Program-made: the position numbers and the translations under genes
Assembly: GCA_000711775.1 (NCBI GenBank)
Contig: ARYC01000051.1
Coordinates: forward strand, 1-64,000
Direction: 5' to 3'
Length of the DNA stretch: 64,000 nt
From: Oxytricha trifallax
Taxonomy: Eukaryota; Ciliophora; Spirotrichea; Sporadotrichida; Oxytrichidae
Notes under the pieces: model-generated
Database searches by the model: none
Seen by the model: the letters and a program-made list of their open reading frames with translations, nothing else
Told to the model about the DNA's origin: nothing
Shown: piece after piece, positions 9,235-22,770 of the stretch
Position numbering within the stretch: the first letter of the stretch is position 1
Layout of the letters: each line of letters begins with the position of its first letter

Positions 9235-10950
9235 TTTAATTTTTATTTAAAATTCAAAAAAATACTTTTATTTTTCATAGTTGATATATTTTTTATAAAT
9301 TAATTAACATATCAATGTTTAAGTTATTTAAATAAAAAACTATCAAATATTATAATATGGCTAAAGTACAATAGAATTTGATAATTAAATAAAATATATT
9401 ATAATTTTTAAAGGTTGATAAAGCGGGCAAATCATTTGATTTTGGGTTATGATGATCTTAATATAAGCTAGACTTTACACTTTTCAATGTTTTCTTTTGC
9501 CTGGACTCTGGTACTAGTTTACTTTTATTTAATTAAATCTCTCTGAAATAATAAAATTTTACTCTTTGATTAATCATGATTAAATATTTATTCAAGCCTA
9601 GAAAATACCACAATTTATACAGTATCACATATTTTTAAATTTGTAAAATACAAATAAGATCCGTGCAAGACTAATTTATTAATCAAGTAGACTCATATAG
9701 TTTTAACTTTTTTAATTAATATTGCTAATTGTTAAGATTATCGTTGACTAATCGATTTTAATGAATTAATCTCCTCATTATTTGAAATTCCATTTTATCT
9801 GAGATTCTCCCTTATCATAATATTGCAGTTCCTTATAATATAATTTTGGTTTTGGAGTCTTATATGTTAATTCTCAAAATTTTATTAAATGAGATTATTC
9901 TTATATAACTTGATAAATTTATTAACACTTTTGACATTTTTAAATGCGAATTCATTTAAAATTTAATATTAATTTTTCTAGAACCATCTAGAAAATCTTT
10001 ATATAAGTAATAGAATGATAACATGTAAAAATGCTTAATATAAGGAATATTTATGTATAGAAAAATGATATAAACATAATAATTTGACAAAAGTTAAGAA
10101 TTAATTATATTTAAGTTAATAGATTATAGTTTCGAACTTAGAGGAATATGAATTAAATATGTAGTTTTAAAAAAACCCAATTTAAATTAATTTTCAATTA
10201 ATATTTGCTTATCAATAACAAATGCTGTAAGTATTTAATTCTTTAAGTTTTATCATATAAAATTGAGCCTAAAATTGTTAAATTTGCGAACCTTACAACA
10301 ATTAATTTTATATTTTATATATTAAATTGAATAATTTCACCGATTTGAAATACATTCCTATAATAATGAAACAAATATTTGTCTTAAACTATGTTTTTCG
10401 GCACCTATTCTTATTTTGGTTGCTATATCATAATAGGGAAATAATTTAATAATAATAAGCTTATCTACTCGAGTATTGAAAAATAAGAAATATACAATTT
10501 TAATAAAAAAATATAAAAATAATTTTTACTCATAATACTATTAAGGACAAAGAATACTCTTCCATCTTATCAACAATTCAGACAACTCTTTTAAATATTT
10601 ATAATAAAATAAAATAAAAGTTATAAAAAAAGTAATTTAAATTGCAGTAGAAGATGCTTGAATTAATGAATATGATTTAATCCCATTTTCTAAAAATGTC
10701 GCATTGATTACGCCCATTTTTCTAACTAGATTTTAAACTAAAATCTTTTTGAAAATCAAATTTTAATTTACTTTTTACGTTTATTTTAAATTGATGAATA
10801 TTAAATTTTAGTTAATATACTTATATTCAAGAATTCTGTTTAATTAAAATATATAAAACTTATGCTTTTATTCTTAATGCTTAATTATTTTTTTTGTGCA
10901 TAATTTTAGATAAAAAAGAAAATATTTATTTTTATAATTGAAAGTTTTAA

Positions 10951-10992
<42 letters not shown>

Positions 10993-11862
10993 CGCTAGCT
11001 GTAGTAATATTTCTCAAATTTTTGATATTTATTTATTATTAAAAATCATTGAATTCAATTTAATATAAGAAATACTTGAAAATCTTAATCATTATTAGAA
11101 AAAGCATTAAATTATATATAATATTAAAAATAGCAGGTCTATTGGTCATGGAGCCCTAACTCCCATTTTTTGCTAAAATTCTAGTAGTGATTAAAAAAAA
11201 TAATTATTAAAGGAATGTAAATTATATGAGAGTTTAATAATTTAGATTTATAAATGAACATTTATTAACTCTATCGTTTTAAAAGTGTCTAAGATATTGA
11301 GAGTTTTTATTTTTATTATTTTTAATTAAATAAAATCAACATATTATTAGAAATAAAATATCTTGATCGTTTAATAAATTTGAAAATTTCATATTAGATT
11401 TAGTATAGACTATCATATTTACATTTGAAAAGAAATTAATATCTTCATAATTTCAATTTTTTATACTTTTTTAGAAGGAATTTGTTTGGGTCATATGGAT
11501 TATTTTTAGATTTTTTATTTGAGAAATTTAGGAAATCAATTAAATGAATTAATCACTAAAAAGATACTTTGAATAAAGTATTAAAGGATTCAAGGTTATT
11601 AATTTCATCTTCAAATAAATCTATTATTTATATCTCTAATCTTTGGTTGTGCCTCATGATTATTAATTCTCCTTTATTTCATAGTTGAATTTTCTTATTT
11701 TTTTTATCTTGAATATATTTTTTCATATTTCCTTGATTAATAAATGCCAGAGAAATCGTAATCAGTTATTTTTGTTGCTTGAGATTACAAATTCGACTAG
11801 AAGTATCCATCTCTTATCTCATCTTTCGGGATTATATCATAAAGTTATTAAATTTACCCGAT
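8703..11862. other. AT-rich DNA with two AT microsatellites
   Basis: Long AT-rich stretch with no convincing gene. It holds (AT)n runs at 9204-9230 and 10955-10991. A short non-AT patch at 9468-9525 reads RVQAKENIEKCKV on the minus strand, and the patch at 11742-11860 reads KCQRNRNQLFLLLEITNS on the plus strand. Either could be a tiny coding segment, but nothing confirms it. Confidence 0.4.
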
Positions 11863-12262
11863 CAAATCCCAAAATTCCTACAGTAGTCTGATTGAGGTTT
11901 TGATTGATAAAAATAGACAATTAGTGCATATTTTGTCAGAATTTTAAAAGGGTTTATGTAAAATTAGGGTTTAAATGTAATGTAAATTAATTTATATTAG
12001 AGGTGCTTTCATTCTACAATTCACTCAAAAACTACTCTGGCATTATTAAGCAACTTTTGAAACTATATTTTTCTCTTCCAACTTAGAATTTAATCTATTA
12101 TATGGTATGTCTATGGTTAGACTTTATGATTATTTACTCAGCCATAAAATTACACTTAAACCCTAATCCCCTACATAAACCCTATCAAAACCCTAATATA
12201 GAATGCACTAATTGTATAAAGCCTTTTATCAATCAAACAACTTCAGGGTTCTGGGGGTTTTG
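11863..12262. mobile_element. 400-bp internally deleted (mini) TBE
   Basis: Two TBE-like ends face each other with only about 170 bp between them. The left end, 11863-11975, starts CAAATCCCAAAATTCC; the right end, 12150-12262, finishes GGTTCTGGGGGTTTTG. Reverse-complementing the right end matches the left over about 110 bp (ACAATTAGTGCAT, AGGGTTTATGTA and ATTAGGGTTTAA are shared). AAT follows the right end (12263-12265) and GAT precedes the left. It has no genes and so would be non-autonomous, depending on a full TBE. The right end also closely matches that of TBE copy a. Confidence 0.75.
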
Positions 12263-12265
12263 AAT

Positions 12266-15200
12266 AATAGTTTAAAAATAATGGGAATATGAAAAATTAT
12301 GCCTTAAAAATCATCAAACCTAATCAGATGATTTATGATAAAATTTCTCAAATATCTAGTAAAAGCAATTAACAAAAATCTTCTAAAGTTTACAGAATGC
12401 ATAATTAATTGGTGAAAATTCTTAAGAAATAAATAAAATACATGTCAGAAAAAATTACCTAATTTATTTTATTATAAGACTAAATAAGGAACCCACGTGT
12501 AATGTTTTTCTATATAAAATTTATTTTATAAAGTCAGCTCATTCTTTTCAGCAATAATTATGAAACCTAATTAATTTGCCTGATAGAAAATCAGTGAGAA
12601 AATATTCTTTCATAATCACTAGAAACATTTTCAAAGTTTAAATTTATTTTATTTTTAAGTTGTACATTATGTTGATTATCTAAAGACCCAGAACATTTTC
12701 AATTTATTTTAGAAATAACTTTTAGTGTGTAAAATAAGAATTTAATGTAATCAATTTATTTTAAGGTAAGGCATAAGGGGTTCAATCTGCTGGTTATTAA
12801 ACTACTCAGGGATGACGATAAAAAATTTCCTGTAATTTATAATTTACTGGTTAAAATTTAGATACTGACTCAAAAAGAGCATATTTATTGTGAAACTAGA
12901 CTTCAATTAATCAGAATAATATACTATTCAAAAGAAAGATAGAGAATAAGTAATCAAAGAGGGTGAAATTAGTAAGATTTTTTTATTACTTTTATCTGAA
13001 TCAGGACCAAACTATAAATTCTCTGTTTCTACATCTATTGAGCAAAGACTGTAGGTCTTCACATCATTATTATAGAAAACATCAATATCATCGATCGATA
13101 GGTAAAGTAAAATGCTAATGTTTGTTTCATAATTTTTTATTATCTCACGAATTTGATATTAACTCACTTTGATTTCCCATGAATTAATTTTTGTTTTGAT
13201 TTATTATTGAATAGTGAATATTTAGAATTAATTGTGATTATTCACTTAACATAGTAAATTACTATTTATTTGAGGAAAAGTTTAATTTGAATCAATTATG
13301 TGGATTGAAATCGATGAGATAAATTCTCTATAATACTCTAGCATTTACATTTAATACTTTCTATAATTTTTGCTGCAAGCAAATAAAAGAAAGTTCTATC
13401 AGCTAGGATATTTTTTCAGTTTTATTAACATCGTGTTGAAAATTTTTCTATAATCTTAAAATTTAAAAAGCACTTTGTGAAAAGGCTACCTTGGTATTAT
13501 TATAAATTAATACCCGAAATTCTTTTTTTTAATGCAACAATTAGATTAATAATAACTCAATAACATAAATTAGATGGTCGATTAGTATTTTTTTTTAATT
13601 TAATTAAATTATATAAAAATTTTGCAAGATTTATTATAAAATTTTAGATTAAAGATTAAGAAGAAGAAAAAAATATTGTATTTGCGCGACAAAGAAATAA
13701 AAATTATTAAATTTTTAGGTACTACGCTCTAAATTTTTCGATTTTTTCCCTAGAATAAAATTAGAAAAAATATTTTATTCATCAATTTTGAATTATAAAT
13801 TTATGCAATAAATATAAGAAAAACTTAATATCTACATAAATTATTTATGATAAAAAAGTAAAATAAACAATCATTTTAAGTACTATCAGAAGACATGTGC
13901 TTGGTATTAGATAGGTCAAATCACTCGAATATTTTTTGAAAATTTTTCACCTAACAACAGTACTAAGTTAACAACTTAATAGTTAATAAGCAGAACGATC
14001 CACATATAGAATGTAAAGTCAATGACGATCAAAATCATCATCAATAAGAAGAGTAATTGAAAAAAAGTTAGGAGCAGAGAGTAAAAGATATTAGTTTAAC
14101 ATATTGACAGGCACTCTAAATCTAAAAGGGCTTGACCCTTATATATTAACATATATAAACGATTGGGGATCCTCAGAGACCTCAATATTATCTTATTATT
14201 ATTATCATTTTAAGAAAAGGAGTTATTATTTTCCTTTTCCTAGAAATTTAAATTATTATGGAAGAAAAAAATTTATAAAAGACTATTCTTAAAGGAGTGG
14301 TAGAGTTTCATGCCATAGTAAATAAATAATTCTAAGAAAAGAAAAAAACAGGGATGAACACAGCCATTTTATTTTTATCAATACAAAAATTATTCTTTTA
14401 ACTTAGTCCTTCTTTTCTGATGATAACAATTACTAGAAATTGCTATATTTATTAGGATTGAATGCTTGTTGATATAGAATAGTAGAAATTATTAAAAAAT
14501 TGCAAAACTTATTAATAAAGTTAAAATTCTAAGATTTTTTACCTTTATAATGATATAAATTTGTAATTAATTCAGATTTCGTATATAATATTACGTATCT
14601 ACAAAGAAATGCTAATAATTATAGACTAGATGATTTTATTAGGAAAAAAATAATTAGTTTTAAACATTTACTAAATGAAGAATTTATTAGCCATAACGAT
14701 CGCTAATATTATTTAAAGAAAAGATTTTTGAATTATATAAATCAAATTCTCAATTGAGTTTTTAATGATTATATTTCTTTAACATTCTCTGTAAGACTTT
14801 TTCTAAAATTCTCAACATTTACATATTGTCCATCGCACTTTTTATTTTAAATAAATTATTTTTTTCTAAAAAATTTGAGGGAACTTATCTTACTTTCCCA
14901 TAAATTTTTTTAAAAAATAAATATAAATATTACTTTAAGACGAAATAAGAGTATGCATAATAGGGTAAAAAACTATTTAAAAATAATTATTTATAATAGC
15001 TCATAGAGTGATATAGCCTTCTAAATAGTTCAAAGAATTAAATATATTTTCTCAAATTTATCATTAAATTAAATATGCTATTTTTTTTACAATTAAATTT
15101 ATTATAAATACTATAGTTTTACAATCAAAAAATTGTAGAAGTTAAACTAGAAAATAAGAGATCTTAAAATGACAGATTCCTTTGATTTCTTATATTGCGT

Positions 15201-15300
15201 GAGATATTTATTATATTACTCTTGAGTGTGTGTGTGTGTTTAATGATTAAAATTATATGAATTTAACAAATCACTGTTTAATACTAAAATCAAGCCATCA
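12266..15300. other. AT-rich DNA, mostly nothing recognised
   Basis: AT-rich throughout except a slightly GC-richer patch at about 13900-14340. There several plus-strand frames are open under the UAR=Gln code, for example NDPHIECKVNDDQNHHQQEE at 13995-14053 and DPYILTYINDWGSSETSILS at 14135-14194. No family was recognised and no frame stands out, so no gene is called. A (TG)n run sits at 15225-15239. Confidence 0.4.
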
Positions 15301-15309
15301 ATCTTAATC

Positions 15310-15870
15310 ATGACGTACACGTATCTGAGTGAGTTGACATGGCAAATTCCGTGACGTGGCAGTCGTGAAGTAGAAAACTCAGAAAAACCAATATCGCTAT
15401 CACTTAGTATCCTCCTAAAATAAAGATGTCTGCCGGTTATAACCCAGAGACAGAGCTCGAAGAATTCAATTAGAGTAACCGAAGCTGGAGAAAAACGCTT
15501 ACCGGTCCCACCGCTTCTGGGAAACGTAATCCCTGTCCTTTCGCTGTGGTAGTTTCAGTACCCTAGCCCTATGTGGGAGAAAAATCCTTATCATTGGCTT
15601 CAATGGTTTTCTTCTTCTCACTTTCGAAGACAGAGCGTACCTTCATCCACCTCCCTATTACCTAGGAAACTGAATTCAAACCAGTAGACTCATCTAATGC
15701 AGGGAAATCCTAGGATTCAGGTCACTCGAAGAGTGTACGCTGACGGATTGAACCCCGCCGACTGGTCTCTCATGCGTTGCGCCCAGCAACCCCCTGCCTG
15801 GACTCGGTAGGCCTTAGTGTATTAGAAAGCTCTATTAGAAAGTCCTAAGTGGTTAGTACCACCTAGCTAT
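15310..15870 (+). other. GC-rich island, candidate macronuclear-destined segment
   Basis: About 560 bp of near-balanced base composition set sharply into very AT-rich DNA, a strong sign of a coding or structured segment. The best plus-strand frame starts at ATG 15426 (context ATAAAGATG), reads MSAGYNPETELEEF and stops at UGA 15741-15743, 105 residues. A second plus frame is open across the whole island and ends ADGLNPADWSLMRCAQQP near 15800. A minus-strand frame is also open from about 15717 to 15310. Because three frames are open, the strand is not certain. No domain was recognised. A B-box-like GGTTCAATCC lies on the minus strand near 15755, but no tRNA fold could be drawn. Confidence 0.45.
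15426..15743 (+). CDS. Hypothetical protein, 105 aa, in GC-rich island
   Basis: ATG to UGA frame of 105 codons with in-frame UAG (15471-15473 and others) read as Gln. It begins MSAGYNPETELEEFNQSNRS and is polar and Gly/Ser/Thr-rich at first, with a short hydrophobic patch (MVFFFSL) at about residues 60-66. There is no recognisable domain. It is chosen over the competing frames because it has a proper start codon in an A-rich context, but overlapping frames on both strands are also open. An intron is possible: GTAATC (15527) to TTTCAG (15559) would be a 33-bp ciliate-sized intron. Confidence 0.3.
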
Positions 15871-18249
15871 TAATTTTCTAGTTTAATAATATTTTTTTAC
15901 TCTTACAATAAACTTTTTTTGTTTTTTTTTTCAAAAGAGAAATTATATTCTAATTATACATTTATAACAAAAAAACTCTCTTAATTATTAATAAAAAGTA
16001 TTAGAAAAAATGTTACTCTCTTTGATAAAATAAAATTATTAATAATATATCACCTCAAAGAAATACTAAAAGTTTATTTTATATTATTTTGGGATTCATG
16101 GCACATATTTGCTTATCTGCTTGTCATTTTTTTAAACATTTTAAAAATAAAGAAGGTTTTATGACTTGTACCATGAAAAATATAAAATATAAATTTAGCA
16201 CTATTATTTTTTAAGAAATTTATAAGGCAATATACATTTATTAAAATATTATGAATTCATAATATTTTTGACATTAAAAATATGGAGTATATTTTTTGAT
16301 AATGTATATAATCCAAGATAGCATCTAAATTTGCAGTTTTAAATTGTATCTATATTTATTAATATAAGGTTAAATGCGATTGCTTCTATCTTTTAAAACT
16401 TGTATACTTAGCGAATATTAAATTTTAAGATAATATTTTGTTATATTATATCTGCTTAAAATGAAAATTATTAGGATGAATTCCAAGCAGCAAAATACTA
16501 AATTTAATCATTTTTATTATGGTAAACCTAAAAGATAACCCAAAAGTTGACATTTATTTTACATTAAGTTATTTTTGTAGCAATATTAGAAAAGAATATA
16601 AAATTTTCAAGTTAATTTAACACCAAACTATGATAAGAAATATTATAATTTAAAATTTAAATTATTATGCTCAATATTTGGAAAGCACAATTGATTTTCT
16701 AATTTAAATCAATATCAATCTAAAATTTGTGAATATAAAATAATATGATTATTTTGAAATCATCATTAATCAAAATTTTAGTATATTTGACTTTTTTGTT
16801 AGCTTTACTATATTTCGTTGAAAGTAAACTTGAAAAAATTTCATGTTAAAATGAAAAAACTTGACGGTAATTAATTTCAAACAAACATAAATGTTAAAGT
16901 TTAGTTAATTCTTTCTTGCAAGGGATAACTTAGAATTGGTAAATTTTCAAAATTTTACATTTTAAGTTCTTTTTCTAATAATCCCAATTTCATCATTTCT
17001 TATACAAATAATTGTTATAATTTATGTATATTTAATTAGAAATCTACATATCAAATGAACTATAAAAAATACACATTTCATGACTTAGGGTCATATAATG
17101 ATTATAAATATTCAATAAAATTTATGATTTTATTTTGCAAAATTAAAGAGATAGTCAGTTATATAAAATTAAAAATCTTTTACTTTAAATTATTTTCCAA
17201 TTAAATAAATCTCAATTATTTGGAAATTTAAGTGTAAATTTTCTTTTATTTAAAATTTTAATATACCTTAAAAAATTTTTGCCTTAAAAAAATATTAAAA
17301 GTCCATAATTGCTGTTTAAGTTATATAAATAAATTTTTTAATTTTTTTGATAATTTTAATATATCACTTTATTAGTAGTTTTTGAGATGTGTTTTTTGTT
17401 CTGTTAAATCAGGAATTAAAGAGTAGTTAAGGAAGATCTTAATTATTAATACGGTATACTTGTTAATATTTTTTTATTTTCTGAGCAATAGGGATAACTG
17501 TAGTTTCACATTTCTTTTACACTCTATAACTACAACTTAATTTCTTCAATAATATAAAACCCAGAAATAATTTATAAATTATATTTGTAGGCATTTTGAA
17601 GAAGTTCAATAGTTAAAACTTAATAATTTCAAGATTGAGTTGCGATTTATTACTAATTATGTCCTCAAACAATAATTATGAATACTAAGAAACATACTTA
17701 ATAAATAAAACATAGATAACTCAATCGTACTCATAAATTTTGCATATATTTATACTCTAAATTTCAACGAAAATAGTAGCATAAGAATATTAAATTTATA
17801 AGAGTACCTGAATTATCTTGAAATATTAGATATTTAATAAAAATTAGGCGATATTGACTAAGGATAGAATATCTTTGAGCTAGAAAAATGTACCCTAATA
17901 GATTCATAACTGTAGTTCATTTAAACAATTAGTTCAGAGTTCTTGTACTTTATAAAATTTTGTCATTCTCTAATATACTAATTATATTTTATTCTTTGTT
18001 CACAGGTTATAATACATTTATCTTTTTTAAAAAATGAACTGAAAAGCTCTTAGTTTTTTATAATTAAACTTATTGTGGATTCTTTATGAATATTAATAAC
18101 TTTATTTGGTAAGAAAATTAATGGGATTAAAGACCCTCATATTCTCAATTATTGAATATTAACTTCCAAAATTTTGAAAGGTGGGCGTCGTCTTAAACTT
18201 AATTATTTTAAGCGTTATTGTGTTTGTTTTATCCAAACCTTTTGCTGTT
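15871..18249. other. AT-rich DNA, nothing recognised
   Basis: Uniformly AT-rich with no frame resembling a protein and no repeat pair noticed. Confidence 0.5.
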
Positions 18250-19360
18250 TAAATATTATTAAAATACAATTGATTTGGGAAAATTATATTAAACAAATAC
18301 AAATCAATTTAAGGATTGGCGTGACTGCCATGTATTAGCGCAGCTATTAATTTTAATTTGTTTTTAAAAAGATCAAATTTAAGAGTAGTAATATAACTGT
18401 CATATTAAAAAGATTAATGTACACTATAGATTTAAAAAAATGAACTATTCGTAACCGTACAATTTAATTAATTTTTATAATTAGATTTAGAATGTACAAT
18501 GTACGATTTTTATATTATATGAACAGAGAGTGTACAAATGACAAAGCCCAATAGTGCAATTCTCGATGTTGTGATGTATAATATGTTTAAAGTTTTAGTT
18601 AATTAATAAGTGTCAGGTACTAATGTCTGAGCCGTGTAATCTGTACCACTCCCTGACCCTCGCGCCGAAACTGCTATCTTTCTCTTCCGTACTTTAGACT
18701 GCTCTGCACCGTATCTTCTCTGATCTCTATCGATAGTGCCACTAAGGCAGAGCCCGGTTACTGTAGGGTACGGTATCTCTGTATCTCTGTGTGAAAGAAG
18801 CGAACTCAGCGATTAGTGCAATAGATATCTCAAAGTGCTTGTGATGGCCGTCAACACCTAGGCTCTAGTGGCACTATCGATAGAGATCAGAGAAGATACG
18901 GTGCAGAGCAGTCTAAAGTACGGAAGAGAAAGATAGCAGTTTCGGCGCGAGGGTCAGGGAGTGGTACAGATTACACGGCTCAGACATTAGTACCTGACAC
19001 TTATTAATTAACTAAAACTTTAAACATATTATACATCACAACATCGAGAATTGCACTATTGGGCTTTGTCATTTGTACACTCTCTGTTCATATAATATAA
19101 AAATCGTACATTGTACATTCTAAATCTAATTATAAAAATTAATTAAATTGTACGGTTACGAATAGTTCATTTTTTTAAATCTATAGTGTACATTAATCTT
19201 TTTAATATGACAGTTATATTACTACTCTTAAATTTGATCTTTTTAAAAACAAATTAAAATTAATAGCTGCGCTAATACATGGCAGTCACGCCAATCCTTA
19301 AATTGATTTGTATTTGTTTAATATAATTTTCCCAAATCAATTGTATTTTAATAATATTTA
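18250..19360. repeat. Giant palindrome, 495-bp arms
   Basis: Left arm 18250-18744 and right arm 18866-19360 are reverse complements with almost no mismatch; the loop is 121 bp. The outer arms are AT-rich, but the inner part of each arm and the loop (about 18620-18995) are GC-rich, unlike other palindromes here. Reading the right arm and loop outward, a plus-strand frame is open from about 18793 into the AT-rich flank past 19400, including GTIDRDQRRYGAEQSKVRKR and ARGSGSGTDYTAQTLVPDTY. Near identity of the arms implies recent origin or gene conversion. No target duplication was found. Confidence 0.85.
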
Positions 19361-22300
19361 TTTAGCCCTAGAAAATAGTGAAAAGTTCCCTACTAGTTAA
19401 TTATAATATTTTAATTTTGGTAAAACATTAAAATTTGATTTATCAAATTTTCGTAATTTCATTTAAACTAGTTAGATAAGACTAGATTAATAAATGATTA
19501 TGGTTGGGTATGTGGAAAAAAAAATCAATATAAATAAGAGGATAAAAAATTTAAAATTTAAAGATAATTATTCTAATAAATAAAAAAAAACATGTAAAGC
19601 TTTTGATAAAGTATGATAATCTTGATCAAAATATTGCGGATCAACTTTTTAAATACATTTTCTGCTTCTAATAGAGTCAGATTTTTAATTGAGGCAAAAT
19701 TAGATTTAAGGAACATATACTCATTCATTTTTGAATTTATTTTAAACAATAAATTATTAAAAAAACTTTATTTTTATTAAACTTTATCATATTAAGCTCT
19801 AAAAATCCCAAGAATTTACTTACGAAATATTCTCTTAGAAAATTAAAATATAAAATATTCAAACTTAATAATATATACATATTATATAAATAAATTTTAT
19901 CCAAAATTATTTAAATATCTGTATATTATATTATTTCATGTAATGTGAAATCATGAATCTAAAAAACAAGAAATTATTTAATAATATTTTATGATTAAAA
20001 TATGTTCTAAAGAGAAAGGCAGAGATTTAATATTCTAAACAAAATAACATTTTATTCCATAATTCAAAGCATTTGATAGAGTAATATTAATTTTTCCCTT
20101 GAATTATAACATTTTTTGAGACATAAATAATAATGTTTGCTAATATATTAATATTCACTTATACTATTTAGTCTAAAGTAAGATGAAATTAGCTTAGATA
20201 ATAATGATAAAATTAAATTGAAAAGGATTAGATTATAAAAATAAAATTAGCAACAAAAAATGAACAATATTTATTAATATGGGAAGTTTAAGATTAACTA
20301 GATTTTATAATATTTAATTTATATTTAATTGAAATTCTTTTTTATAGATAAACAAAATAATTTTTATTTAATTTTCAAATAAAAATTTGATTAAATTGAC
20401 TTTTTATTTATTTTTACAGTTTAATGTAGTAAATTTTTCTTAAAATCATGTAAAAAAATATTTATTTAAAAACTAATAAAAAAATATATTAAAATTATTA
20501 TGTTTGAGTATATATAATTATATTTTTATTATAAATTAATTTTCCCTATTTTATTATAATAATGCAATAATATTAATCCTGAAATGTTTAATTTGCAATA
20601 ATAAAATATTGTTGCTTTGTAAATAATTTTACTATTTATTGTTTTACAAAATAAATATTTATTTTTCTCTTAATGTTAAATAACTTCATTCAAATTTAAT
20701 AGAATTATTCCTATATATTTATACTATACAATCTCTTTGATAATTATTTCAGTTTATACTTAAATTCTATATTAAAATTATTAAAATAAAAGTAATTATT
20801 ATTCAAAATATATTCATAAGATAGGATGTTTGATTTATAAAAAACAATAAGTGCTCATACAAATTAGTTATTAATTTATGTTATTGGATGATGATCAAAA
20901 TTACTTCACAAATTTATTAAGTTTTATTTGTTTGAAAGAAAATAAAAAAACATTAAGATTTTTTCGTTTACCCAAAATGAAAATGTTATTATATATTTAA
21001 AAATTTTACTCTTTAAATTTTGATGTATCCGAAATTTTTATTTTATAAAAATTCAATTAATCCCTTTAAATTTTATCAATTTTAAGGATTATTTTTGTCT
21101 TATATTATTTTATTTCATAATGTTAAGCCAAATAATACCTAATATGATAGAGCATTTTATTTTTTAATTTTTTTTTTAAGAATAGGTAACTCTTCTTGAA
21201 TTAAATTAACCTTAAAATATTTGAATTTCTAATAAAGTTTCCCATTTATTAGTCTATTCACTTTTTTTAATGATTTAAATTGATAGTTATTTATAATTTA
21301 TTTTGTGATAAGCACCAAAGTCTTAAAATATAACAGGAATAATTGGTATTCCAATTAATTATAAATCATATTTTATTAAAAGAATAAATTATCAATAAAG
21401 CTTTTGGTATATCTTAATTAATAATTTCTTTGATAAGTAGAAAAATTGTAATTATAATTTTTAAATTTTAACATTTTAAAATCTTTAAAAGTTATCTTTA
21501 AAAGTTATCTTTAAAAATATGAAATTGTTTTATATTTTTACGTTTTATGATAAGATCTATAAAATTACAAACTTTTTCTTTATAAAGCATAACTTTAATA
21601 TCTTTTATAATAATTTGCTTAAATCTTTTTAATAATATAGATTCTTGATATTGAAGCATTTTTTTAAATAAATTTATAAAAAACACTCATTTTGTGTCTT
21701 ATAGCTTAATATTTTTAATTTCTAAAGAAAACTTGTAATATTGAGAGTTTTAAATTTAAGTGTTCTAGAGACTATAGTTGAGACTTTTAAATTTGATCTC
21801 ATTACATTTAAATCTAATTTTAAGGCAAGAAAGAGACAATTATTATTTCAAGTTTACTTATATTAAGGATATATTATTTTTACCTAATTTTAATATATTG
21901 TTTATTTTGTACAATTTAAATATAATTCAATTTTTACAATAATTGTTATATTATTATTCTTGTTTTATTTTATAATTTCCCAAAAAGCTTCAATTTCATA
22001 CTTAATAAGTTTATATTAATAAAAAACTTAAAAAATATTGTTCTTTTTATTGATTAAGAAATACAATTTTAATTTTTTAACATTATATTAGATAAGTCAT
22101 AATTTGTTAAAATTGTAAGATTAAATATATACTCTTAAATTGTATGTATATTAATACAGAATAACCTCAAATACCTTCTTTAAGGTGTGTTTATTCTCTA
22201 AAGGTTTTTTTTATATATAAGTTCCATTTTTTTTTTTTTAGGGATGATATGTTTGGTTATCCATTTTATTTTTACCCCTATAATGTACCACTAAATTAAA

Positions 22301-22770
22301 AATTAACAGGAGATTAATCTAACTAAATTAAAAACATAAAAATTGGAGAATATCATAAATTTGAAAACTTTGATTTATCCTCATATCGACTTTGATTAGT
22401 TTCATTCCTTTTCAAAAGTTTATACATAAATAAAATTTATATTCAAAAAAGGAGTATAATTCAGAAATTCCTATTATAAAAAATATACGTTTATTAAGCT
22501 TAATAAAAGATAATTTGATAATTTATTCTGAAAAACGAGTTAATGTTCTTCAAATTAATATATATTATCTATTTATGTAAAAATAAGACTTAATACCTAT
22601 AAAGATCAAAGATTCAATTTGAATACTGACTTAAATGTTCATACTTATCCGAATTAATTAAAATATTTATAAATATTTAATAAAATTTATTAAAAATTTA
22701 TGTATAATTTCATTACACATTTCATATGCGATTAAGAAAAATTAAATTCATTTATCATGAATTAAAAATG
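19361..22770. other. AT-rich DNA, nothing recognised
   Basis: No coding signal and no elements were found. A short direct repeat of AAAAGTTATCTTT occurs around 21487-21513. Confidence 0.5.

Noticed and set aside
13900..14340. Possible coding segment on the plus strand
   Set aside because: Several overlapping frames are open because only UGA stops in this code. None is clearly better than the others, and the composition shift is slight.
15745..15830. Possible tRNA on the minus strand (B-box-like GGTTCAATCC)
   Set aside because: No cloverleaf could be drawn: the T stem pairs only with an 8-nt loop, and no A box or acceptor stem is present at the right distance.
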